Positions 60,871 to 64,000 of a stretch of DNA of 64,000 bases are shown one piece after another; position 1 is the stretch's first letter; each line of letters begins with the position of its first letter. Source of the DNA: Acanthaster planci (Eukaryota > Echinodermata > Asteroidea > Valvatida > Acanthasteridae); NCBI RefSeq assembly GCF_001949145.1, contig NW_019091583.1, forward strand, positions 90,078-154,077, in the 5' to 3' direction. The notes beneath the pieces were generated by a model that saw nothing but the letters and a program-made list of their open reading frames with translations, had not been told where the DNA came from and searched no databases. The translations under genes and the position numbers were made by a program.

Positions 60871-62390
60871 TGAACGCGTTGTTGTTTGATACATGTACAC
60901 ATTTTCGGTACAGTAAGGCACAGCACTGTACAACTACTTGCCAAATCAGCAGTCTTCCTGCGCAGGCAATTCAGATCTACGACGATTTGACATTTACAGG
61001 AGCCAATGGACAACAACAGTTTCAAAACCTATATATCAAATCACTCCGCAGCCTCGATAACAAGTGCGGTAGGCGAAAGTGACATCCGAAGAGGATTCCA
61101 TTCTCCGCCCTCTGGGCTGTTAAGGGACAGTGGAAGAAAATGTACGGATTACCTTTAAACATCTGCAATGAACAGTAAATGTTTTGAGGGCTTGTAATGC
61201 GAAACCTGGCGACAGGCGATTTGCTCGCGAAATAATTCGTCCCAAGCGCAGCACAAGAGGATTGCGAGAAAAACTACCGATACGAGAATCTGCCAACTCG
61301 CTCGGAAATGAAAGGAGGAGCAAGGGAAAAAAACGGTTTCCCGGCCTTTTCCATCAAACCTTTTTTTCCAATCGTTACAATTTACCCTGCAAGCAGCAAG
61401 CCAGTCGATCCTAAACGCATTTGGTTGGTAACGGTACACGTGCTGAACAAGTTTGCGCACGACTGTATGATTTCTTTGTCTCTCTCTCGGCATTAAAGCC
61501 AGCCGGCCGGCCGTTGTCGTCTGCCCGTACAAGACACTCGAGATGGGATACATTTAGCCCAGAAACATGCCCTTTACTTGTCGACTAGTTGACAGACAAT
61601 CTGCTAATATGTGTGACATGTTTACGCTGCTATTGGGCACTGCTGTCATTACTGCGAAGCATCGCCTCCTGCCTGGCGGCAAGACTCTAAATCAAGCTTT
61701 CTCTTTAGAATTAGATTTCATATAAATGTACATGTACTCCAGTGTTCTTCAAGCGTCCCACAATGACATCGGTAACTGAACCCCTGGAAAAAAATCCTAA
61801 TCGATTTTAAACAGGTCTCAACCTAAGTCCAGTGACTGGCACCAGAGACTATCCTAATACAAAAATACCATTAAAATATTAAATGTTTCCAAACATATTG
61901 TTGTTATTGCTTTCTGTCTTATGATTTCTCCATTTCTTCTCTGTTTTGGGTTTCATTTGTTGATGTATTCGTGTCTTGCTTTGGTTTTATTACTTTTTGA
62001 GTCATTTTGCGTTCTACTTTGCTTTCAATTTTTTTTTTTTTGGATTGGGTTAATGTCTCTTACTTTAATTTTATTTATTCGTTTTGGCATTAAGATTCTG
62101 AGGTTGCAAAGACTGTTGTTTTTTTTTTAAGTCGTGTCCTGTTTCAAAGCAGGCCGTCAAATTTAGCGTGCCTGTTGCCAAGCGTTATTGAAGACACCTC
62201 GTCAGCCAGATCACGTACTGTCTCGACCCGTAAGCTCCGGCCGGACACGAAGCTTTATCAACAGTGACGAAAAAAGTGTGATTACGAATCGACGTCGACA
62301 GGTTGAGTTGTATTATTCCGTCTATTTTTATGACCGTAACCAACAAAATCAACTTATGTTCACTGTTTTGCAGAGGTGACACAGCGAGCC
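60871..62390. other. Receptor intron segment with a candidate conserved non-coding patch
   Basis: 61150-61560 is high-complexity and CpG-bearing. A T-rich tract at 61900-62135 gives a spurious hydrophobic frame. No exon recognised. Confidence 0.4.
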
Positions 62391-62990
62391 ATTCATTGCA
62401 AGTACAAGTCAAGCCTAAAGTCAGTTGGTCACCGGTTGAGTCAGTTTGCAAGTCGTTTAGTCCAGTCACAAGCCAAGCCATAAATCATGTGGTCACAGGT
62501 AAAGTCGAGCTTGTCCAGGCAAGTCACGAGCCATTTGGTCACAGGTCACATTAAGTCCCAAGACATATAGTCGATTCATATGTCATCTGGTCACTCGTAC
62601 AGTCACAAGTTATTTAGTTCAGTCACAAGTCAAGTCAGAAGTCATTTGGTCACAGGTCAGGTCAAGTCACAAGGCATACACTCAAAACAAAAAGACAAGT
62701 CTCTTTGTCCAAGTACAAGTCAAGTTGCTTATTCTTTTTTCCAGCTGTGATGTGCAAACAGGTCCAGTCGTCAGCTCAAGAGTTACAAGTTTTGAATATT
62801 GAACTTGACTCACGTGACTGGTATACTTTGGTGCATAAATTGAAATTGATAGGCCTAAGTTAAAAGTTGGTGGGGTCACTCAGGTGACCTCTGATTCACG
62901 TTGGTAACAAGTCAGTTTTTGCAAGTCCAAGTGAAGTCCCAAGTTATTCTTCGCTAAGTTAAGTCAAGTCACAAGTCACAAAAATACCGA
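62391..62990. repeat. Degenerate AAGTCACAAGTCA / TTTGGTCACAGGTC repeat
   Basis: TGGTCAC recurs at about 62424, 62489, 62536, 62588 and 62647, interleaved with AAGTCACAAG and AAGTCAAGTC motifs. A second patch lies at 62910-62985. Spacing is irregular (47-65 bases). Confidence 0.75.
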
Positions 62991-64000
62991 TTTTTGAAGC
63001 GTCGGGCACATGTCTCCAGCTGATATTTTGTATTAATTTTTGTTTCATTTTGTACCAGAAAAAAGAGAGAAACTTATCAGCACAATGTGGATGAATAATT
63101 AAAAAATCCTTGTATTTGTGTACGGATCCTTCAAGGGCCTTCAGCTCATAAGTGGCTCGCACGTACAGCGACTCGGTTTTGTTTGTTTTTTTTGGTTTTT
63201 TTTCTTTTCTTTTCTTTCGTTTCATTTTTGGTCAAGTCATTTCAATCTAGATTGGCAGTCATTTCTACTCTAATGCATCCGGTCCTTAATTTCACTCTTT
63301 GGAAACACCTCAATTATATCGACCATGCGGCTATTACATTAAACTGGCCGTGGTTCTGTTATGGCCTTTTCTTAGGATGTCAGCCCCAACCGGCCGGACA
63401 AATTTCCCCATCTGCCCCAGATCTTGCCCAGCAACACAGGCTACAGTATGCCATGGAAACACTCCGTGTAGTCAAACGAGGCAGAGAAAAAAAGCCGATC
63501 TCCCAATTTTCCAAGCAAACGGGTGAACAAACCAGTTTAGACATCTCGGCGCTCAGCTTGAACGGTCAGAAAGCACGTGGCAGAATCGCGATCGCTCAAT
63601 CCCCCTCGGAGCGTGATGTTTTCATAGCATCACTCGCCAATTTTTTCCTTCGCTGAGCTGCTGACGACAGCGCGTTGACTGACAGCGAACCAAATAACGG
63701 AGCAAAACAAATTCCGCGCCGCATTCACCTCGCTGAATTATGAACGAGGTGGATCGCTTTCGGTTGGGCCAAACCATGAGACGGTGATGGGACGTCGGGC
63801 TTTTATTAGACGTCGAACTGACTCACTGGTTAATACGCGTGAAATACGCGTGAAATTCGCGACATTAATACATCGAGTGCAGCGCAGGCGAGGCGATGTA
63901 ATTAAGATAGCCACTGACAAGCTATATTCAATTCCAGGTGCATTCCATGTATTCAACATCTGTTCACTCAAGTGAACCAAAAATGGAAACATACAGAACA
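62991..64000. other. Receptor intron or downstream sequence, nothing certain
   Basis: A T-rich tract at 63178-63230 precedes high-complexity sequence at 63560-63900 (ACGCGTGAAATACGCGTGAA direct repeat near 63837). No receptor exon identified. Confidence 0.4.

Noticed and set aside
61921-62130. Hydrophobic frame resembling a multi-pass membrane protein
   Set aside because: It is a translation of a T-rich low-complexity tract with no splice signals or homology.
58800-64000. Search for the next receptor exon (rest of TM3, DRW/DRY motif, TM4-TM7)
   Set aside because: No frame in this interval shows these motifs; the exon is presumed to be beyond the window.

Overview
This is a non-coding-rich stretch of an animal nuclear genome, almost certainly from a marine invertebrate and most likely a deuterostome (echinoderm, hemichordate or amphioxus type). 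Four things support that: spliced genes separated by many kilobases of AT-rich DNA; four copies of a tRNA-derived SINE; frequent ACATGTAC/TACATGTA palindromes; and a first coding exon of an orexin/hypocretin-type GPCR that is closer to the vertebrate form than I would expect from an arthropod. The species cannot be named from the sequence alone. There are no bacterial operons, no CRISPR array, no rRNA and no functional tRNA. Nearly all short open frames look like chance.

Region 1 (1-10,260) is repeat-dominated. Three arrays of a 74-bp satellite (1-876, 4,735-6,563, 8,568-9,480) lie inside a larger duplicated cassette. Its two unique blocks occur twice: X at 3,095-3,525 and 7,500-8,095, and Y at 3,705-4,600 and 9,460-10,260. 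Each Y block carries a decayed exon-like segment on the minus strand. A 32-bp palindromic minisatellite sits at 6,660-6,905.

Region 2 (10,260-18,500) holds a possible decayed gene on the plus strand with a PHD-like zinc-finger segment (11,653-11,841), then the best small gene candidate: a minus-strand signal-peptide exon at 18,242-18,323 with a consensus splice donor and an upstream TATA-like element.

Region 3 (18,500-56,600) is intergenic or intronic. It contains short inverted-repeat elements (MITE-like), SINE copies, a repeat family interrupted by a MITE whose empty site is also in the window, a degenerate TACTCG array with a 640-base assembly gap, and several high-complexity stretches that could be regulatory.

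Region 4 (56,600-64,000) carries the one confident gene. A probable non-coding first exon (ending 56,914) is followed by a coding exon (57,605-58,038; CDS from 57,640) encoding the N-terminus, TM1, TM2 and start of TM3 of an orexin-like receptor. The rest of the receptor is not visible and should lie beyond 64,000, after an intron of at least 5.96 kb. That intron contains further small inverted-repeat elements and a 168-bp tandem duplication.
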